Below are positions 63,691 to 64,000 of a stretch of 64,000 nt of DNA, piece by piece; position 1 is the stretch's first letter, and each line of letters begins with the position of its first letter. A program made the position numbers and the translations under genes. The stretch is from assembly GCA_036245525.1 (NCBI GenBank), contig BTPG01000008.1, forward strand, positions 29,160,702-29,224,701. Direction: 5' to 3'. Below the pieces are notes generated by a model that was not told the origin of the DNA, did not search any database, and saw only the letters and a program-made list of their open reading frames with translations. This DNA is from Semisulcospira habei (Eukaryota; Mollusca; Gastropoda; Semisulcospiridae).

Positions 63691-63901
63691 GTTAACCCCT
63701 CCCATGCCGATTAAAAAGAACGCTAACTGCAAGAGACATATATCCTCATGAGGATATATGCCTCTTGCTGAAATTTCGTTGTATCAATGTGTCCTTCGTC
63801 GGCTGGGGAGCTTTGACGTTAAATTTACGATGATTTCTGCGTCCACTTGCTATGAAGGGTTCAAAAACATAATCTGCGTCCATTGGCAGCGAAGGGGTTA
63901 A
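63691..63901. mobile_element. Family C hairpin MITE
   Basis: TTAACCCCTCCCATGCCG and GGCAGCGAAGGGGTTAA. The stem lost its GC-rich apex, giving ACATATATCCTCATGAGGAT as a loopless palindrome. TCTGCGTCCA.TTG is duplicated on the right. Confidence 0.85.
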
Positions 63902-64000
63902 AAGATACGAAACTATTAGATTTAACCCTTTGTGTCCATCGACCCAGAAAGCATCACTTCTGCCCTACTCAGGGTGATTCATAGAGGAGGCCAGACAAGC

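Overview
This window reads as nuclear DNA of a mollusc, most likely a gastropod. It contains spliced exons with GT/AG borders, a cholecystokinin/sulfakinin-type neuropeptide precursor whose first peptide (QGAWSYDYGLGGGRF-amide) closely resembles the oyster CCK peptides, DIRS-like, LINE, SINE and Tc1/mariner elements, and long simple-sequence repeats. There are no bacterial-style operons. The species cannot be named from sequence alone.

Two host genes are supported. On the + strand, six exons between 2848 and 22258 encode the end of an ADAM17 (TACE)-like membrane metalloprotease: the membrane-proximal cysteine-rich region, juxtamembrane helix, transmembrane segment, and a basic then proline-rich cytoplasmic tail with its stop codon. 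All splice phases agree. The catalytic part lies upstream of the window. On the - strand, 31293-31721 encodes a CCK/sulfakinin-type prepropeptide, with a poly(A) signal downstream and a CRE plus TATA-like pair upstream.

Region by region: 1-1708 is an internally deleted DIRS-like retrotransposon. 1709-22258 is the ADAM17 3' gene half. Its introns hold a nearly complete 5.9-kb DIRS-like element (4161-10080, identical 169-bp inverted termini, internal complementary region, one apparent frameshift), two arrays of ~160-bp units, a nested 591-bp element with a 6-bp target duplication, a perfect 232-bp palindrome and many hairpin MITEs. 22259-31100 is the probable 3' UTR and intergenic DNA with more hairpins. 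31125-31852 is the CCK-like gene. 31950-38512 is a graveyard of 5'-truncated LINEs separated by (TC)n and (TA)n tracts. 38513-63901 is mostly hairpin MITEs, LINE and SINE tails, minisatellites and two decayed Tc1 transposons (52653-53986 and 61852-63323).

The dominant and least expected feature is a community of about 80 fold-back elements of several sequence families. Most are 50-220 bp and bounded by TTAACYC...GRGTTAA, the end structure expected of piggyBac-type (TTAA-targeting) transposition. Different families share these ends although their stems are unrelated, and substitutions occur symmetrically in both arms of many copies. Elements are nested in each other, interrupted, collapsed and chimeric.
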